Positions 21,001 to 29,266 of a stretch of 64,000 bases of DNA are shown here, in pieces. The translations under genes were made by a program, and so were the position numbers. Position 1 is the first letter of the stretch. Each line of letters starts with the position of its first letter. Source of the stretch: Streptomyces sp. NBC_01294 (GTDB lineage: Bacteria > Actinomycetota > Actinomycetes > Streptomycetales > Streptomycetaceae); contig NZ_CP108423.1 of the NCBI RefSeq assembly GCF_035917235.1, positions 7,469,501-7,533,500 of the forward strand, read 5' to 3'. The notes below the pieces were generated by a model that saw only the letters and a program-made list of their open reading frames with translations, was not told the origin of the DNA and did not search any database.

Positions 21001-22774
21001 TGACCTGTGCGGGGCGGCCGGGACGGTGCTGCACAACCACTACGGTCCGTCCGAGACCCATGTGGTCACCGCCCATACCCTGCCGGCGGACCGGGCGACA
21101 TGGCCCGCAGGCGCCGCGCCGATCGGCCGTCCGGTGTGGAACACCCGGGTCTACGTCCTGGACCCGTCTCTGCGGCCGGTGCCGGTGGGTGTTGCGGGTG
21201 AGTTGTACGTCTCCGGCGCCCAACTGGCCCGCGGCTACCACGCCCGGCCGGGACTGACCGCGCAGCGGTTCGTCGCCAACCCCTTCACCCCGGGTGAGCG
21301 GATGTACCGGACCGGCGACCTGGCCCGCTGGAACGCAGAGGGACAACTGGAGTATCTGGGCCGTACGGATGACCAGGTGAAGGTCCGCGGGTTCCGTATC
21401 GAGCTGGGTGAGGTCGAGGCCGCGCTGAGCGCACATCCGTCCGTATCCCAGGCAGCCGTGATGGTGCGGGAGGACCGCCCCGGTGACAAGCGCCTGGTCG
21501 GCTACCTTGTCCCCAACGGGGGCAACACCAGCGGTGACGGCATCACCGCCGGGGTTCACCTGGCTGCCCTGCGCGCCCATCTCGGCGCGATGCTGCCGGA
21601 GTACATGGTGCCGTCCGCGCTGGTGGTCCTGGAGAGTCTGCCGCTGACGGCGAACGGGAAGCTGGACCGACGGGAACTTCCAGCGCCGGACTACATGTGG
21701 TCCGCGCCGACCCGGGAACCCTCCTCGGTCCAGGAGGAAATCCTGTGCAGAATTTTTGCCGAAGGACTGAACGTCCCTCACATCGGCGTCGAGGACAACT
21801 TCTTCGAATGCGGTGGACATTCACTTCTGGCGGTCAAACTGGTGAGTCGGATTCGTTCGATCATGGGTGTCGATGTCTCCGTCAAAATGCTGATGGAAGC
21901 ACCCAGCGTCGCAGGACTTGCACATCGGCTCAGTCTTCCCGCGATGAACGACTCGCTTCGTACGCTTCTTCCCATCAGGACGCACGGGAGCCGGCCACCC
22001 CTCTTCTGTGTCCATCCGCGATCCGGGTTGAGTTGGTGCTTCGCACCTCTGGCCGGATTCGTACCTCCTGGCATCCCCTTGTACGGTCTGCAGGCCCGGG
22101 ATGTCGATGGTGCGGGTGAGTTGCCGGAATCCATCCGGAAAATGGCGGAAGAATACGTCGAAGAGTTGCGCACCGTGCAACCTTCCGGTCCCTATCATCT
22201 GCTGGGGTGGTCGATGGGAGGCCGCGTGGCTCAGGAGATGGCTGTACAACTGCAGGAAGACGGCCAGCAGGTGGCACTTGTCATCATGGGAGGCTATGCA
22301 CCCGCCCCACTCGACACACTCGACTCGGGCGAGACTGGCCAGGAGTCTGCAGATCGTATCCGTCAAGCGATTCAAGAACGTGATGGCGACGACCATGACG
22401 ATCAGGCGGATGCACCGGAAATATTCGACGAGGCGCCTTCTCTCCGTGGCCTCGCCGGACTTCCGGACTACTTCCGCAGTGAGATTTCGGATGAAGAGGC
22501 CGAAGTGAGGGCGAGAATCATCGCGAACAACACCCGTATCTATGTGCAGCATTATCCTCGGAGATTTCACGGCGACATTCTCTTCATTTCGTCGGATGAG
22601 CTCGAGGACGGTTCGGGTAGCGCCATGTGGCAGCCTTATACTTCCGGTCAAATAAGCGAGGCGCGGTTGCCTTGTTCTCACGACGAAATGGCCGATCCCC
22701 CCATGCTCTCCCTGCTTTGGGATTCAATAGCCGGTTGGCTGTCCACGGGAAAGGGCAGTGAATTGCTCGGCTGA
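5936..22774 (+). CDS. Five-module non-ribosomal peptide synthetase with C-terminal thioesterase
   Basis: A 5612-residue assembly line with domain order C-A-T, C-A-T, C-A-T, C-A-T, C-A-T-TE. Each T domain carries the phosphopantetheine Ser in GGHSLLA (residues 1007, 2064, 3134, 4213 and 5296). The TE has GWSMG (Ser 5426) and a late CSHDE His (5582). Each A domain has the YTSGSTG loop and an NGKLDRR-type A10 motif. By position in the gramicidin-synthetase pocket numbering I read the codes DVRHFSLVEK, DLTKVGEVGK, DAWLIGAVCK, DAWTIAAVCK and DVQLSAHVVK. These suggest Ser-like, Asn, Leu-like, Phe and Pro. The first C domain has no upstream carrier, so an acyl or aryl starter is expected. There is no epimerisation domain. 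mbtH follows 74 nt downstream, probably in the same operon. The TTA triplets I came across are all out of frame. Confidence 0.95.
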   Translation: MSGSHGGRRELMAGQLGVWHAQQLNPDNPIYNMGEYIEIHGKVDTGPFEAAVRRVVQEVDCLRLRFEGTADEVPRQHFDLRSDWLFHVIDVSGEEDPRSSAESWMWADMRRPVDLQGAELFTQAMFKVDEDLFLWYYRIHHIIADGLAGSLIAARVAAVYTALLAGESLTGSALPSSSVLMDADSDYRMSAEFELDREYWTERLSDRPQTVSLSGREPSTTPHELTRHTLHIPPAAAAELRSSARRLGTSLSGLAIAASAAYLHRATGQEDIILGVPVMGRTTALRDVPGMTANIIPLRLTVQPKAAVRELVKQVSRGVRDALRHQRYRYEDILRDLKLVGRSGLYPLLVNIVSFDYDLRFGDAPSSAHGLGGINFNDLSISVYDRSSDGSISVVVDANPDLYSRGAAQEHAAKFLDVMNWMARSTAEDRVHQITLMSRSEQCLVLEDWNDTAREVPAATLPELFQTQAARTPDATAVVFEDIEVTYADLNARANRLARLLIDRGVGPESLVAVMMHRSVDLVVALLAVVKAGGAYVPVDPDYPADRITYVLTDAQPLLVLTSTDLVSRLTDGHPPHVVVDDPRTTTALEGLQGTDPADTERRAPLLPAHPTYVIYTSGSTGRPKGVAVPHAGIVNWLTWMQGAYNVTPSDRVLQKTPFGFDVSVREFFWPLLQGATLVVAKPSGHRDPGYLAELIQRERVTIAHFVPSLLQVFLREPAAAACTDLRAVFCSGEALPSDIAGQFRNVLDVPLHNLYGPTEASVEVTAWTCDSDTSGSSVPIGRPVWNTQVYVLDAALGPVPVGVAGELYLAGIQLARGYLERPGLTAERFVANPFTPGERMYRTGDLARWNVHGQIEYLGRTDDQVKIRGFRIELGEIEAALTAHPSVAQSAVMVREDRPGDKRLVGYLVPASGPEGVDVAVVRRHLQGVLPEFMVPSALVVLDALPLSVNGKLDRRALPAPDYQAADGGRGPSTVQEEILCKVFAEILGLSTVGVEDNFFELGGHSLLATRLVSRIRSVFGAEVPIRTLFEAPTPAALAGRLTSSGARRQPLLRVERAERVPVSFAQQRLWFLGELEGPSATYNIPLVLRLTGSLDVDALKAALRDVVGRHEVLRTVFATVDGQPYQQILPAENALITLVVERAADLEAAIAEIAGHHFDLATEIPLRAWLFETGPDEHVLMIMVHHIAGDGWSLAPLTRDLSAAYAARSTGQALERVPLPVQYADYSLWQRELLGDETDPDSLLTEQLAYWQRALADLPEELALPFDRSRPPVVSHRGGSVELTIDAQVHQELVELARVQGVTVFMVVQAALAVLLSRLGAGQDIPIGSPVAGRTDEALDDLVGLFVNTLVLRSDLSGDPNFLQLLARTREADLGAYTHQDVPFERLVEELAPARSMARHPLFQVMLTLQNNAEARLELPGLNVEVLPAGTPAAKFDLDFQLAEDFTADGAPMGLAGSITYAADLFDHNTAVTIGERFNRLLHAVTTDPSVAVNRIDILSEAERDRILVEWNDTTHEVPQATLATLFEAQVARTPDATAVVFGEAGLTYAELNARANRLARLLITQGAGPETLVAVMMHRSVDLIVALLAVVKTGAAYVPVDPDYPADRITHLLTDAEPLLVLTSEVTQTVLQDEQTRLVVDAPGTVAMLARLGDTDVSDFERGTTLLPAHPAYVIYTSGSTGRPKGVVVSHEAVCHYVTWAIDAYPGLSGRTVLHSSVSFDLTVTPLYGTLAAGGTLLLTDIRDGLPEEPAPTFLKVTPSHLGLLAEQPAGTFVRGDNVVGGESLTREQLTKWRTAHPGVAVTNEYGPTEAAVGCITFALAPGEPDAHGDIPIGRPIWNMRVFVLDTALRPVAPGVPGEIYLAGIQLARGYLDRPGLTAQRFVANPFGGQGERMYRTGDLARWNADGQLEYLGRTDDQVKVRGFRIELGEVEAALAAHPDVAQSAVVVREDRPGDKRLVGYIVPATRHRDGVDTAALRAHLGAMLPEYMVPSALVVLDVLPLTVNGKLDRRALPAPDCQAADGGRGPSTVREEILCKVFAEVLGLPQVGVDDNFFELGGHSLLATRLVSRIRSVFGAEVPIRALFEAPTVAGLALRVTDSGAARPALVAMARPETVPVSFAQQRLWFLGELEGPSATYNMPLALRLTGDLDVEALRLALGDLVGRHEVLRTVFPADEGRPYQQILPSPSSFDLPVVEVEQEGLAEAVAELAGHVFSLATDLPLRAWLLKARADECVLVMVVHHIAGDGWSMGPLARDVSVAYTARTAGQVPVWEPLAVQYADYTLWQRQLLGEVTEPDSVLNEQLGYWRKVLDGVPQELVLPFDRPRPTVASHRGGRVEIRVPAEVHVRVAELARAEGVTVFMVLQAALAVLLSRLGAGSDIPVGTPVAGRTDEALDDLIGFFVNTLVMRTDLSGDPTFAGLLEQVRENGLAAFAHQDVPFERLVEDLAPTRSMARHPLFQVMLALQNNAHAVLDLPDIDAALLPAGEPVAKFDLSFTLAETFYTDTNTDADTSTGNGPAGLHGGIDYALDLFDPETVEALAERFARVLDTVTANPHQHINAIEVLDPAERHRVLVQWNDTAREVPAATLPELFQAQAARTPDAVAVVFEGSEVTYADLNARANRLARLLIDRGVGPESLVAVMMHRSVDLVVALLAVTKAGGAYLPIDPDYPAERISYLLTDAQPLLVLTSTDLASRLTGGELSHLAVNDPRTTTALEDFQVTDPADTERRASLLPAHPAYVIYTSGSTGRPKGVAVTHQGLPSLTVVQAEEFGITAGSRVLQFASASFDAATWEMVMALCNGACLVSAAPHDLLPGQALVRLVAERSVTHALLPPAVLALLEPGSLPSITTLITGGEALSQSLVTRWADGRRLINAYGPTESTVCATTTNPLSAGALNTPHIGTPVANTRVYVLDSALRPVPAGVAGELYIAGAGLARGYLDRPGLTAQRFVANPFTPGERMYRAGDLARWNADGQLEYLGRTDDQVKIRGFRIELGEVEAALAAHPDVTQSAVVVREDRPGDKRLVGYIVPATRHTGGVDTAALRAHLGTTLPEYMVPSALVVLEALPLTANGKLDRRALPAPDYQATDSGRGPATVQEEILCKVFAEVLGLPQVGVDDNFFELGGHSLLAVRVVELLRARKISVDVRSLFAAPTAAGLAASDGRAEVTVPENRIPDNALTLSPDMLPLVDLTRGELDRIVARVPGGAGNVADVYPLAPLQEGILFHHLMGDSGDGTDVYVLPVLLGFDSRQRLDGFVGALQKIVDRHDILRTAVVWEGLREPVQVVVRRAAIPVESVDLPEGPDDEVTGRMLAACPGTMDIGQAPLIRVYTAADPVNGQWLALVQAHHLIADHTTLDVLLEEVHSFIEGREDTLPAPLPFRNFVAQARLRVAEEEHQRYFSTLLGDVTEPTAPFGLLDVRGDGTGVTESRRVMDAELAQRLRDQSRRLGVSPATVLHVVWARVLAATAGRDDVVFGTVLFGRMAAGSGADRVLGLFINSLPVRVQTHGAQVMETVRSVQNQLADLLVHEHAPLKLARQASGIKADTPLFTSLFNYRHSKNAESGTDNRLDGIAMLYSQERTNYPIGLNVDDTGDGFILGVQVAEPVSGASLCAMVHTAAEGIVAALETAPHQQISTVDVLDPAERHRVLVEWNDTAREVPAATLPELFQAQAARTPDAVAVVFEDVELGYAELNARANRLARLLIGRGVGPESLVAVMMHRSADLVVALLAVTKAGGAYLPIDPDYPADRITYVLTDAQPVLVLTSTDLVSRLSGNHPPYVVVDAPRTATALEGLLDTELADTERNTILLPAHPAYVIYTSGSTGQPKGVAVTHQGLSSLAAVQAEAFGIRAGSRVLQFASASFDAATWEMVMALCNGACLVSAAPHDLLPGQALVRLVAERSVTHATLPPAVLALLEPDSLPSITTLITAGEALSQNLVTHWADGRRLINAYGPTESTVCATTTNPLSAGALNTPHIGTPIANTRVYVLDSTLRPVPAGVAGELYVAGAGLARGYLDRPGLTAQRFVANPFGAPGERMYRTGDLAKWRPDGVLDFLGRTDDQVKIRGFRIELGEVEAGLLAHPSVAQAAVMVREDRPGDKRLVGYLVPNDGNAPQADSAALRAHLGTMLPEYMVPSALVVLDVLPLTVNGKLDRRALPAPDYQAADSGRAPATVQEEILCKVFAEVLGLPQVGVDDNFFELGGHSLLAVQLTNRIRTDLGVEVAMRALFEAPTVAGLALRLTDSGAARPALVAMARPETVPVSFAQQRLWFLGELEGPSATYNIPVALRLTGDLDVEALRLALGDLVGRHEVLRTVFAADEGRPYQQILPSPSSFDLPVVEVEQEGLTEAVTELAAHAFDLSAELPLRAWLLQAGPGECVLVMVVHHIAGDGWSMGPLARDVSVAYTARTTGRAPVWEPLAVQYADYTLWQRQLLGEVTDPESLLNEQLGYWRKALDGVPQELVLPFDRPRPTVASHRGGRVEIRVPAEVHARVAELARAEGVTVFMVLQAALAVLLSRLGAGSDIPVGTPVAGRTDEALDDLIGFFVNTLVMRTDLSGDPTFAGLLEQVRENGLAAFAHQDVPFERLVEDLAPTRSMARHPLFQVMLALQNNAHAVLDLPGIHTEPLTTGEPAAKFDLFLSLAETFHTDTDTDTSTGTRPAGLHGGIDYALDLFDPETVEALAERFARVLDTVTREPHQRVSVVEVLSEEERHRVLAGWNDTVQEVPGVALPELFQARVAKHPDAVAVVFGGAEVTYAELDERANRLARLLIRRGIGPEDIVGLAVPRSVDLIVGLLAVLKSGAGYLPIDPEYPAERIAFMLADAVPSLTLTTTEVAGRMATGPALLLDAPAVVAELGALPADVPGDEERTGPLLPQHPAYLIYTSGSTGRPKGVVMSCGALVNLLSWHASAIPAEAGSRVAQFTAISFDVSAQEILSALLDGKTLVVPDEEIRRNPEEFVAWLREQKVTELYAPHMMVDALGEAVAEQGTDLPLLSHVSQAGEALVLGDRVRDLCGAAGTVLHNHYGPSETHVVTAHTLPADRATWPAGAAPIGRPVWNTRVYVLDPSLRPVPVGVAGELYVSGAQLARGYHARPGLTAQRFVANPFTPGERMYRTGDLARWNAEGQLEYLGRTDDQVKVRGFRIELGEVEAALSAHPSVSQAAVMVREDRPGDKRLVGYLVPNGGNTSGDGITAGVHLAALRAHLGAMLPEYMVPSALVVLESLPLTANGKLDRRELPAPDYMWSAPTREPSSVQEEILCRIFAEGLNVPHIGVEDNFFECGGHSLLAVKLVSRIRSIMGVDVSVKMLMEAPSVAGLAHRLSLPAMNDSLRTLLPIRTHGSRPPLFCVHPRSGLSWCFAPLAGFVPPGIPLYGLQARDVDGAGELPESIRKMAEEYVEELRTVQPSGPYHLLGWSMGGRVAQEMAVQLQEDGQQVALVIMGGYAPAPLDTLDSGETGQESADRIRQAIQERDGDDHDDQADAPEIFDEAPSLRGLAGLPDYFRSEISDEEAEVRARIIANNTRIYVQHYPRRFHGDILFISSDELEDGSGSAMWQPYTSGQISEARLPCSHDEMADPPMLSLLWDSIAGWLSTGKGSELLG
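9067..12240 (+). other. NRPS module 2: C-A(Asn)-T
   Basis: The C domain has HHIAGDG at residues 1187-1193 (codons from 9494) and is of the LCL type. The A-domain pocket reads DLTKVGEVGK, the well-known asparagine code (the Asp version has His at 322, here Glu). The phosphopantetheine Ser codon is at 12125. This is the most secure of the five substrate calls together with module 4. Confidence 0.8.
12241..15440 (+). other. NRPS module 3: C-A(Leu-like)-T
   Basis: The C domain has HHIAGDG from codon 12668 and is nearly identical at DNA level to the C domain of module 5. The A-domain pocket reads DAWLIGAVCK. It matches the Phe code of module 4 except at 278 (Leu, CTC 14444-14446) and 301 (Gly, GGC 14513-14515), and it matches one published Leu code (DAWLYGAVMK) at eight of ten positions. 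Leu or another aliphatic/aromatic residue is likely. The T-domain Ser codon is at 15335. Confidence 0.6.
15441..18690 (+). other. NRPS module 4: C(dual/DCL-like)-A(Phe)-T
   Basis: This C domain differs from the others. It opens with [15 protein letters not shown] (from about 15594) and its active site reads HHLIADH (residues 3354-3360), with His instead of the usual Gly. The opening is typical of C domains that accept a D-configured donor or that both epimerise and condense. It is followed directly by an A domain, so it is not a stand-alone epimerase. The pocket DAWTIAAVCK is a Phe code. The T-domain Ser codon is at 18572. Confidence 0.7.
18691..21940 (+). other. NRPS module 5: C-A(Pro-like)-T
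   Basis: The C domain has HHIAGDG from codon 19115. The A-domain pocket reads DVQLSAHVVK, close to proline codes such as DVQLIAHVVK; Ser at 299 is unusual. The surrounding sequence ([19 protein letters not shown]) also fits proline-type A domains. The T domain has a Cys variant of the usual motif (FFECGGHS) with its Ser codon at 21821. Confidence 0.6.
21941..22774 (+). other. NRPS thioesterase domain
   Basis: Type I thioesterase that releases the finished chain by hydrolysis or cyclisation. It begins PPLFCVHP, carries the nucleophile in GWSMGG (Ser 5426, codon 22211-22213) and a His in CSHDEM near the end (residue 5582). The codon composition is visibly lower in GC than in the modules, like the N-terminal C domain. 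Confidence 0.85.
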
Positions 22775-22848
22775 GCTGGTGTCGAGCAACCCATTGGCCG
22801 GGGTTGGCCACCCTGATATCTATACCTTTGAATGACAGATAGGAATGA

Positions 22849-23064
22849 ATGATGACGAACCCTTTTGAGGACCAGGACGCCAACTACCTTGTTCTGAAGA
22901 ACGAGGAGGGTCAGTTCTCGCTTTGGCCCACATTCGTCGACGTGCCGAACGGGTGGGAGTTGGCCTTCGGGGAGGCAGCGCGTCAAGCGTGTCTTGACTT
23001 CATCGAGAGCACCTGGACCGACATGCGCCCCAAGAGCCTGGTAGACGCCATGAACGCCGGCTGA
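22849..23064 (+). CDS. mbtH: MbtH-like protein
   Basis: A 71-residue MbtH-family protein, which binds NRPS adenylation domains and supports their folding and activity. The family signature is clear: an early NPFED, NEEGQFSLWP, then PNGW, and finally a C-terminal ESTWTDMRPKSL. AGGA lies just upstream of two tandem ATG codons (22849 and 22852), and either may be used. It lies 74 nt behind the NRPS stop in the same direction with no terminator between them. A strong hairpin follows about 50 nt later, so NRPS and mbtH very likely share one transcript. Typical family length. Confidence 0.97.
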   Translation: MMTNPFEDQDANYLVLKNEEGQFSLWPTFVDVPNGWELAFGEAARQACLDFIESTWTDMRPKSLVDAMNAG

Positions 23065-23114
23065 GCAGGCTCGGGGACCGGCGCGGCTTTCCGACACGGA
23101 TTGCCACCCCGCTC

Positions 23115-23170
23115 TGCATGCTGTGGGCCCCCTCTCCACCTACGGTGGAGAGGGGGCCCACGCGCATGCA
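23115..23170. terminator. Very strong hairpin ending the NRPS-mbtH operon
   Basis: An 18-bp perfect stem (23123-23140 with 23144-23161, 3-nt loop TAC) is extended through a G-T pair and a one-base bulge by a further 7-bp match (TGCATGC 23115-23121 with GCATGCA 23164-23170). There is no U-run, as is usual in streptomycetes. It separates mbtH from the next gene in the same direction. Confidence 0.85.
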
Positions 23171-23213
23171 CCCACGTGCACGCGCTGGGCATCCGTCGAG
23201 GGAGTGACTCTGT

Positions 23214-25514
23214 ATGCCCGGCACGGACGTGTTCGCACTGATCGATGAGAAGGGCATGGTGGTCGAGTGGGGGCGCGCGGCCGAGGAGCTGTTCGGGTGG
23301 TCCGCGAAGGAGGCCGTCGGCCGGTCCGTGGCCGACCTCGTCCGTGAGATCGCCGGCGGCGGCGAAGGGCGGCGCGAAGGGACCTCGGACGGGGCTGCGG
23401 TACTGGTCAAACCGGTACTGCGCGGCGAATCCCTTCTCTGGCACGTGCAGGGGGAGGGGCGCACTCCGTCCTCGTGGGACGGGACGATCCTGAAGGCCCT
23501 GTTCACCCGGCTCCCGGTGAGACTGCACGTTCTCGACGACCAGCTGCGCGTGGTCCGCGCGAGCACGGCCATCAGCACCCCGGGTGACACACGAACGGGG
23601 CCCCTGTCGGGCAAGCACTTCACCGAGGTGTACGACCTCGAGGACCCCGAGGGAGAAGCCGCCGTTGCGCGCAGGGTCCTGGAACGCGGAGAGCCGGTGG
23701 TGAACCGACTGGTACGGGGCCGCGCAGCACCGGGCTCGCCCGGGCGCCGCATCCATTCCGTCTCCTACTTCCGCTTGGAGGACTCCCGCGGAGACGTGCT
23801 CGGACTGGTGACATCCGAGGCCGACGTCACCGAGAGCGAGAGGACACGGAACCGTCTGGTTCTCCTGGACGCGATCCGCACCCGGGTGGGGCCCAGCCTG
23901 ATGGTGGACACCGTCTGCCGCGATGTCGTGCAGGCCTCCGTGCCCGCTTTTGCGGGCACTGCCGTCGTCGATGTGGCCGAAGCCCTTGTCCGCGGAGAGG
24001 ACGCGCCACCGGTCCCGGCCGATCAGGACATGCCCCTGCGCCAAGTAGCCTTCCAGGGCCCCATCTCGCCACACCCGGGGGGAGAGGTGCGGTCCCTGCC
24101 GGCGGGCACCCCCTTCTCAGACATCCTGACCGACCTCCGTCCGCGCGTCATCCAGATCGAGGAGGACAGCGGCAGCGCGTGGTTGGCCGCGGACCCGTTC
24201 CGAGCCGACCTCGTCAAGCGATCCGGTGCGCATTCCCTGATCGTCGCGCCGCTCGCGCTGCACGGTCGGGCACTGGGCGTGGTCAGCTTCTACCGCCACG
24301 GTCCACAAGACCGCTTCGAAGACGAGGACATCGAGGTCGCGTCCGCGATCTGCGCGCACGCCGCGCTCTGCATCGACAACGCCGCCCGGTACATGCGCGA
24401 ATGGGTTGTCGCGCTGACCGTCCAGCGCAGGCTGCTCCCTCAACACCCGGCCACGCAGGACACCGTGGACATCACTCACCTGCACCTTCCCGACCCGGAA
24501 GGCGGCGGAGCCTGGTTCGACGTGATCGACCTGCCCGGCGCACGGACCGCGCTGATCGTCGGCGAACTGACAGGGCGAGGCATCATCGCGGCCATCACGA
24601 CGGGTCTGTTGCGGACGGCCATCCACACGCTCGCCGCCCTCGATCTGCAGCCCGATGAGCTGCTCGCCCGCCTGAGTGACACCACGGTCCGACTCGCCAC
24701 CGCCTACGCCGCCAGGCCTTCCGTAGATCCCCGCCACAGCGAGCCGCTCACCGTCGGCTGCACCATCGCCGTCTACGATCCGGTCGATCTCACCTTCGCC
24801 ATCGCGCGCGCCGGCCTGCCGGAGCCGGTCGCCATCCTCCCCGACGGCACCTCGGCCGCCGTGCCCGTCCCCCTCGGTCCCCTGCTCGCCGACACAGGAG
24901 ACGCACCGTTCCCCGCGACAACCGTCAGCCTGCCCGCGGGAAGTGTCCTGGCGCTGGGCACAGCCGCGCTCGCGGACGAGGTCCTGGCATCCTCCGCCCC
25001 GCTGCGACCGCTCCTGAACAGCGCCGGCAGGAGGCCGCGGCCCGACGTGTGCGCCGACATCGCTGAGGCGTTCACCGGAGGCGAAGCCCTGCTCCTCCTC
25101 GCCCGTACGAAGCCCCTGCCCCCGGAGCGGGTACTGACCTGCGACCTCCCTGCAGAACCCGAGGCCGCACCCATCGCCCGCTCAGCGGTTCGTCGTCAGC
25201 TGGACGTCTGGGGCGTGGACGAAGAGACGGCGTACACCGCCGAACTGATCGTCAGTGAGCTCGTCGGCAATGCCGTCCGCTATGGCGCTCCTCCTCTGCA
25301 ACTACGCCTGATCCACGAGCGGATGCTGACCTGTGAGGTCAGCGACGCCGCGACCAGCTCGCCGCACGTCAAACACGCCCGCACCGTCGACGAGACGGGC
25401 AGAGGTCTCTTCATCATCGCCAGCCTCGCGGAGCAATGGGGCACCCGCTACCGGGCGCAGGGAAAGAGCGTCTGGGCAGAACTGCCCACCAAGGCATCGT
25501 CGACCTCTTCATGA
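23214..25514 (+). CDS. PAS-GAF-PP2C(SpoIIE-like)-HATPase regulator with degenerate phosphatase
   Basis: A 766-residue regulator of the RsbU/RsbW-like type that normally controls anti-sigma partners. Order: PAS (about 1-60), second PAS (about 95-200), GAF (about 210-385), SpoIIE-type PP2C (about 395-620), HATPase_c (about 650-760). The HATPase N-box (ELIVSELVGNAVRYG) and G-box (DETGRGLFII) look intact. The PP2C part does not: GGDWYD is GGAWFD, GDVxGHG is GELTGRG, and the Asp residues expected in the TDG and DD motifs are absent (LGTAALAD, TGGEALLLL). I infer a dead phosphatase that may serve as a sensor or scaffold, with kinase-type anti-sigma activity retained. No sigma-factor gene is adjacent. 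Confidence 0.85.
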   Translation: MPGTDVFALIDEKGMVVEWGRAAEELFGWSAKEAVGRSVADLVREIAGGGEGRREGTSDGAAVLVKPVLRGESLLWHVQGEGRTPSSWDGTILKALFTRLPVRLHVLDDQLRVVRASTAISTPGDTRTGPLSGKHFTEVYDLEDPEGEAAVARRVLERGEPVVNRLVRGRAAPGSPGRRIHSVSYFRLEDSRGDVLGLVTSEADVTESERTRNRLVLLDAIRTRVGPSLMVDTVCRDVVQASVPAFAGTAVVDVAEALVRGEDAPPVPADQDMPLRQVAFQGPISPHPGGEVRSLPAGTPFSDILTDLRPRVIQIEEDSGSAWLAADPFRADLVKRSGAHSLIVAPLALHGRALGVVSFYRHGPQDRFEDEDIEVASAICAHAALCIDNAARYMREWVVALTVQRRLLPQHPATQDTVDITHLHLPDPEGGGAWFDVIDLPGARTALIVGELTGRGIIAAITTGLLRTAIHTLAALDLQPDELLARLSDTTVRLATAYAARPSVDPRHSEPLTVGCTIAVYDPVDLTFAIARAGLPEPVAILPDGTSAAVPVPLGPLLADTGDAPFPATTVSLPAGSVLALGTAALADEVLASSAPLRPLLNSAGRRPRPDVCADIAEAFTGGEALLLLARTKPLPPERVLTCDLPAEPEAAPIARSAVRRQLDVWGVDEETAYTAELIVSELVGNAVRYGAPPLQLRLIHERMLTCEVSDAATSSPHVKHARTVDETGRGLFIIASLAEQWGTRYRAQGKSVWAELPTKASSTSS

Positions 25515-25557
25515 ACGGCCCGCCCCGCCCTGCCCTGCCCGCCGGCACGACATCGCC

Positions 25558-26559
25558 TCAGACTCCGTGATGGCCATTGAGGATGGCCGAGCCGAGGGGG
25601 GTGAGGCTGTGGTGTACGGAATTGCGATGGCGGAGCGAACGGGTGAGCCCTGCTGCACGGAGAGCGGTCGCATGCTCGCTCGCACTCGCGGGCGCGAGAC
25701 GTGCCCGAGCGGCGAGTTCCTTGGTCGTGCAGCCTTGGTGTTCTGCGATGGCGGTGAGCACAGCAGCACGGGTGCGCCCCAGGAGGGCGGCCACGGCGGG
25801 GGAGGAGGCATGGCACGGAGCGGCGGCTCGATCGGTGAGCCGAAGGGGTCGCTGCGGGTCCTGGCCGGCGGGATAGCTGACGGCTGCGGGCCGGCCGCGG
25901 GTGACGACGGCACGATCACAGAAGAGTGATGGAACGAGCAGCAAGCCCTGTCCTTCCAGATGCAGGTCGCGGTCGGCTCCGCCCACCATCCGGATCTCGA
26001 GGACAGGCGGGTCCCACCGCATCCACTGAGGGTTCGCCTGCGCCAACAGACGCTCGACACCGCCGGTGAGCAGCTGTTGCAGGCGCAGAGTCCGGTCGAT
26101 TGCCAGGTGTTCACCGAACTGCGCCCAGTACGGGGCAAGCAGGCAGGCGTACAGATGCCCGAGTCCCGTGCAGAGCTCGGCAAACAGAGATGCGTCGTCC
26201 GCCAACCGGCGGGTCCAGTCGGGGAGCGAAGGGCGATGGGGCGCGATCGCGCGCAGATTGTGGCGGATACGTTCGGCAGGTGTGCTGCGCACCTGTGCCA
26301 GGAGGTCCTCGAGGGCACCTGCTTTGGCGGGGCTGAGGAAGCCCGGCGACGCTCCCACGGCAGGCATGAGGGCGAGGGCCATGCGCGCTTGGGCAGACAG
26401 CTGTGCGCGGGTGCGGTCCCGCCAGGCACCGAATCGCGCGGGCTGGCTGCTGCTCTGTACGGCCCGCGCCGCAAGCTCCAGCTCATGCAGTGGCATCGGC
26501 CCATCGGCCACACGAGTCCGTGCGAGATCCTGCACCGTGAAGTGTATGCGGTAGACCAT
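25558..26559 (-). CDS. Winged-helix (ArsR/DUF5937-like) transcriptional regulator
   Basis: A 333-residue protein with a long alpha-helical N-terminal region (MVYRIHFTVQDLARTRV opening, a common start in this Streptomyces family) and a C-terminal winged helix at about residues 260-330. The latter shows TTKELAARARLAPASASEHA as the HTH and LRHRNSVHHSLTPLG as the wing. The family is abundant in Streptomyces; ligands are mostly unknown. It converges with the preceding PP2C-like gene (43-nt gap) and lies back to back with the secreted-protein genes beyond 26.7 kb. The intergenic 26560-26743 would carry its promoter; I see no clear operator there. Confidence 0.75.
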   Translation of the reverse strand: MVYRIHFTVQDLARTRVADGPMPLHELELAARAVQSSSQPARFGAWRDRTRAQLSAQARMALALMPAVGASPGFLSPAKAGALEDLLAQVRSTPAERIRHNLRAIAPHRPSLPDWTRRLADDASLFAELCTGLGHLYACLLAPYWAQFGEHLAIDRTLRLQQLLTGGVERLLAQANPQWMRWDPPVLEIRMVGGADRDLHLEGQGLLLVPSLFCDRAVVTRGRPAAVSYPAGQDPQRPLRLTDRAAAPCHASSPAVAALLGRTRAAVLTAIAEHQGCTTKELAARARLAPASASEHATALRAAGLTRSLRHRNSVHHSLTPLGSAILNGHHGV

Positions 26560-26743
26560 GGCGGGCTGGGGGGATCCTTCCGGAATGTGACTCTTCGGTT
26601 CAGGCCGAATCAGATCGTGATCGCTGCGTCAGACGATGATGCTGGACTCACATCCGCTGCGCGGCAGTCCCTCGAACGGCAGCTTGCGGAACAGCGAGTG
26701 GAATCGTATATGCAGAAATCTCGCCCACCAAAAGGTCTGAATC

Positions 26744-27133
26744 GTGCATCGTTTCAAGAGATCCCTCGCCAGGGTAACCGTGAGTCTTGCTCTGGCTGTT
26801 GGTATCGTCGGCACCGCAGCTTGCGTTTCCGCCGCCGCCCAGCCGATTGATCCCCAAGCGTGGTACCTCTGCAAGCATGCAAACGTGGCAGGAAATCAGC
26901 CCAACGATTGCCTGAAGGCGTTCGGTGCCCCCTGGAGGGTGGACCACGCACCCTCTGTAGGTGAGGGTTTCAACGATGCGATCACATCCATCAAGACCAA
27001 CGGGTACGTTCTCGAAACATGGAATGACTTCTTTTTTCAAGGGACTTATGGGCGCTTCCCCGCATGGGGCACATGGAATCAGCTGAGTTACCCCTACCAG
27101 GACTCCATTAGCTCCTACTCCAGCCCGGGTTAG
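26744..27133 (+). CDS. Secreted hypothetical protein
   Basis: A 129-residue protein starting at GTG 26744, with AAAGG about 8 nt upstream. The N-terminus is a signal peptide (MHRFKRSLARVTVSLALAVG, then cleavage near the AAA at about residue 30). The mature part is rich in aromatic residues and has two Cys (YLCKHANVAGN, NDCLKAF) that could pair. I do not recognise the family. The gene lies 12 nt upstream of the next one, so they may be co-transcribed. Confidence 0.6.
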   Translation: MHRFKRSLARVTVSLALAVGIVGTAACVSAAAQPIDPQAWYLCKHANVAGNQPNDCLKAFGAPWRVDHAPSVGEGFNDAITSIKTNGYVLETWNDFFFQGTYGRFPAWGTWNQLSYPYQDSISSYSSPG

Positions 27134-27145
27134 CAGCGGTGCTCT

Positions 27146-28318
27146 GTGAACCCAACCGACCCTACGGGTCCTTCCCTGCTGGGCAGGCTCCGCTGCTTCC
27201 TGAGCCTCTCGGCCGGCTCGATGCGCTCTCGAGCACTCCTGTCGAGCCTGCCGGTGTGCCTGAGTGCCGGCCTGCTCGTCGCCTACAGCCCCATGTACAC
27301 CGAGAGCCCGCCCCGCACGCCCGTCCCGGCGTCGGTGTCGGCTCAGCACATGGTGCACCTTCTTGAGTCCCTCCTCCCGCAGGGGAACCATTCGGCGCAA
27401 CAGGGACAGGGGCTCACCGACAAGTCCGGGCCGGCGCCCTCTGCCGAGTTGCTTTTCGAGCACGGCGGTCGGGCAGCAGAGATTGCGGTGAAGCTCGGCA
27501 GGTTCTCGGTGCCCGTCCCGTCCCAGTTCCTGGAATGCCCCGACACCGCCTATCACCCCCATAGTCGCTGTACGCGGGCTGTCCTGTCCGGTGGGGCAAC
27601 GCTCGTGCAGGACCAGTCACCGAAGTACCAGGACAAGCCGTCCGGCGAACAGCTGCTGACAGTGCTGCTCACCTATGAGGACGGCAAGCAGGTCTTCGTT
27701 TCCGAAGCCGGCGGCAGTGGCGAGGGCAAGGGTGAGGGCGAGGGTGAGGGCAAGAGTGATGCCGGGAAAACCGCTCTTCCGCTGACATTCGATCAGCTCA
27801 CAGCCGTGGCCAACTCACCTGTTTGGAAGCCCGTGCTCGCCATGATGCCCGCGCCCTCCGAAGGGCCCCGGGTGGCTTCGGTTCCAAGGATGACCGGGCA
27901 GCACATCACCCACGTCATCGAAAAGCTGCTGCCCGCCGGACTGAATGCGGCGCACGAGGGAGGGGCGGAGGGATTTGGGCACGTCGTGGTCGATGACGGA
28001 AACGGCGAGAGCCTGGTTGCCGTGAACGTCCAGCGGTGGAGACCCCATGACCCGTCGATGCGGAAACTGTTCGAAGGGGCCGACACCTTGCCCGACGGGA
28101 CCCGCATCAGCATCCGTCGGGGGCCCGCTTCAGGTGGTGGCGAAGGTGCGGTCGCATGGACCGCCGACACTCTCCGCACGGACGGTCTGCGGGTCGTGGT
28201 CTCGGCAGTCAACGCCCGTGCCTACCGCCTGCCCGCCGGCCGCGGTGAACCAGCCCTGAAAGTCGAGCAACTCAAGCAGATGGCCCTCGATGAGGCCTGG
28301 CGCACGGCCAGTCGCTGA
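27146..28318 (+). CDS. Membrane-anchored hypothetical protein with duplicated domain
   Basis: A 390-residue protein starting at GTG 27146. A single hydrophobic segment at about residues 30-48 suggests a signal anchor. The outer part contains two related units, one beginning VSAQHMVHLLESLLPQG (about residue 69) and one beginning MTGQHITHVIEKLLPAG (about 250). They are separated by a Gly/Glu/Lys tract, which is a low-complexity GAGGGCGAGGGTGAG-type repeat in DNA (about 27715-27755). I have seen similar two-unit proteins in Streptomyces but do not know a function. It directly follows the small secreted protein and precedes the NLP gene. Confidence 0.55.
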   Translation: MNPTDPTGPSLLGRLRCFLSLSAGSMRSRALLSSLPVCLSAGLLVAYSPMYTESPPRTPVPASVSAQHMVHLLESLLPQGNHSAQQGQGLTDKSGPAPSAELLFEHGGRAAEIAVKLGRFSVPVPSQFLECPDTAYHPHSRCTRAVLSGGATLVQDQSPKYQDKPSGEQLLTVLLTYEDGKQVFVSEAGGSGEGKGEGEGEGKSDAGKTALPLTFDQLTAVANSPVWKPVLAMMPAPSEGPRVASVPRMTGQHITHVIEKLLPAGLNAAHEGGAEGFGHVVVDDGNGESLVAVNVQRWRPHDPSMRKLFEGADTLPDGTRISIRRGPASGGGEGAVAWTADTLRTDGLRVVVSAVNARAYRLPAGRGEPALKVEQLKQMALDEAWRTASR

Positions 28319-28405
28319 ACCTTGTTTTGCTTCGGCATTCGCAGGAATGACCGAAGTGCCATAGGTGGCTTTATGCCCCGCAACATCAAGAGTGAACGAG
28401 GATCC

Positions 28406-29266
28406 ATGACCATCAGTCAGATAGCCGGCCAGCCCAACAGGTCGGTCCTCACGCCTCGGATGCGCCGCAGGGGATGGGGTGTCACGCTCGCGAGTGCGCT
28501 CGGCGCCTTCGTCCTGACGCTCAGCATGTCGACTCCCGCCCAGGCCGAGATCATTACGAACTTGCCGCAGAAGGCCAGCGGCCTCGAGCAGACTTTCTCT
28601 CCGGCCTACGATTACGACGGGAACGGCTGTTATGCCACGGCCGCCCTCCGCAGCGACTGGAGGCTCAACTCCGGGCTGCCCCTTGGGGGTGGTGGCCCTG
28701 ATGTCAACTGCCACGATCGCGCGAGGCTGGACAATTCCAACACCTACTCCCGCGAGAAGTGCAACAACGGCTGGTGCGCGATCATGTACGCCAGCTACTT
28801 CGAGAAGGACCAGGTCGGAACCTGCGCGCCCAATGCTTGCGCCGGTCACACTCATGACTTTGAGCACGTGATCGTTTGGGTGCAGAACAATCAGGTCAAG
28901 TACGTCTCGGTGTCGTGCCACGCCGGTTGGAGCACCTTTGGTCGTTCCAGCATTCGCTTCGATCCGAGCGGCACCCATCCGAAGATCGTCTACCACCAGG
29001 ACGGCGGCTCGACGCACTGCTTCCGCATAGCCAACAGTGGTGACGAAGCAGTGGAGAACGTCACCGGGGGTTGGGTCTACCCGCGCCTGGTCGGCTGGGA
29101 AGGCTACAACGACGTAGACCACCGGAACCACTTCATCTACAGCCAAAGCACCAAGAACCATTTCGGCAGTGCTTCGATCAAGCTCGGAACCGGGACCATC
29201 GAGAACCAGCTCGCGTCCGCACAGGCAAAGATCGACACGCCTATCGCGTTCAACCCCTACGGCTGA
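28406..29266 (+). CDS. NPP1/NLP family (necrosis- and ethylene-inducing-like) secreted protein
   Basis: A 286-residue secreted protein of the Nep1-like family, cytolysins acting on eukaryotic plant membranes in well-studied members. ATG 28406 is preferred because GAGG lies 5-8 nt upstream; the protein then has a long signal peptide ending STPAQA-E (about residue 48). The family core AIMYASYFEKDQ is present, followed by the heptapeptide GHTHDFE in place of the usual GHRHDWE. The His, Asp and Glu needed for metal binding are retained, while Arg and Trp are changed. Four or more Cys in the mature part suggest disulfides. A hairpin terminator follows (29322-29359). Confidence 0.85.
   Translation: MTISQIAGQPNRSVLTPRMRRRGWGVTLASALGAFVLTLSMSTPAQAEIITNLPQKASGLEQTFSPAYDYDGNGCYATAALRSDWRLNSGLPLGGGGPDVNCHDRARLDNSNTYSREKCNNGWCAIMYASYFEKDQVGTCAPNACAGHTHDFEHVIVWVQNNQVKYVSVSCHAGWSTFGRSSIRFDPSGTHPKIVYHQDGGSTHCFRIANSGDEAVENVTGGWVYPRLVGWEGYNDVDHRNHFIYSQSTKNHFGSASIKLGTGTIENQLASAQAKIDTPIAFNPYG

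Noticed and set aside
27715..27755. Short tandem repeat resembling a CRISPR array
   Set aside because: It is a GAGGGCGAGGGTGAG low-complexity tract in frame within a gene (Gly-Glu-Lys linker), with no spacers or cas genes.
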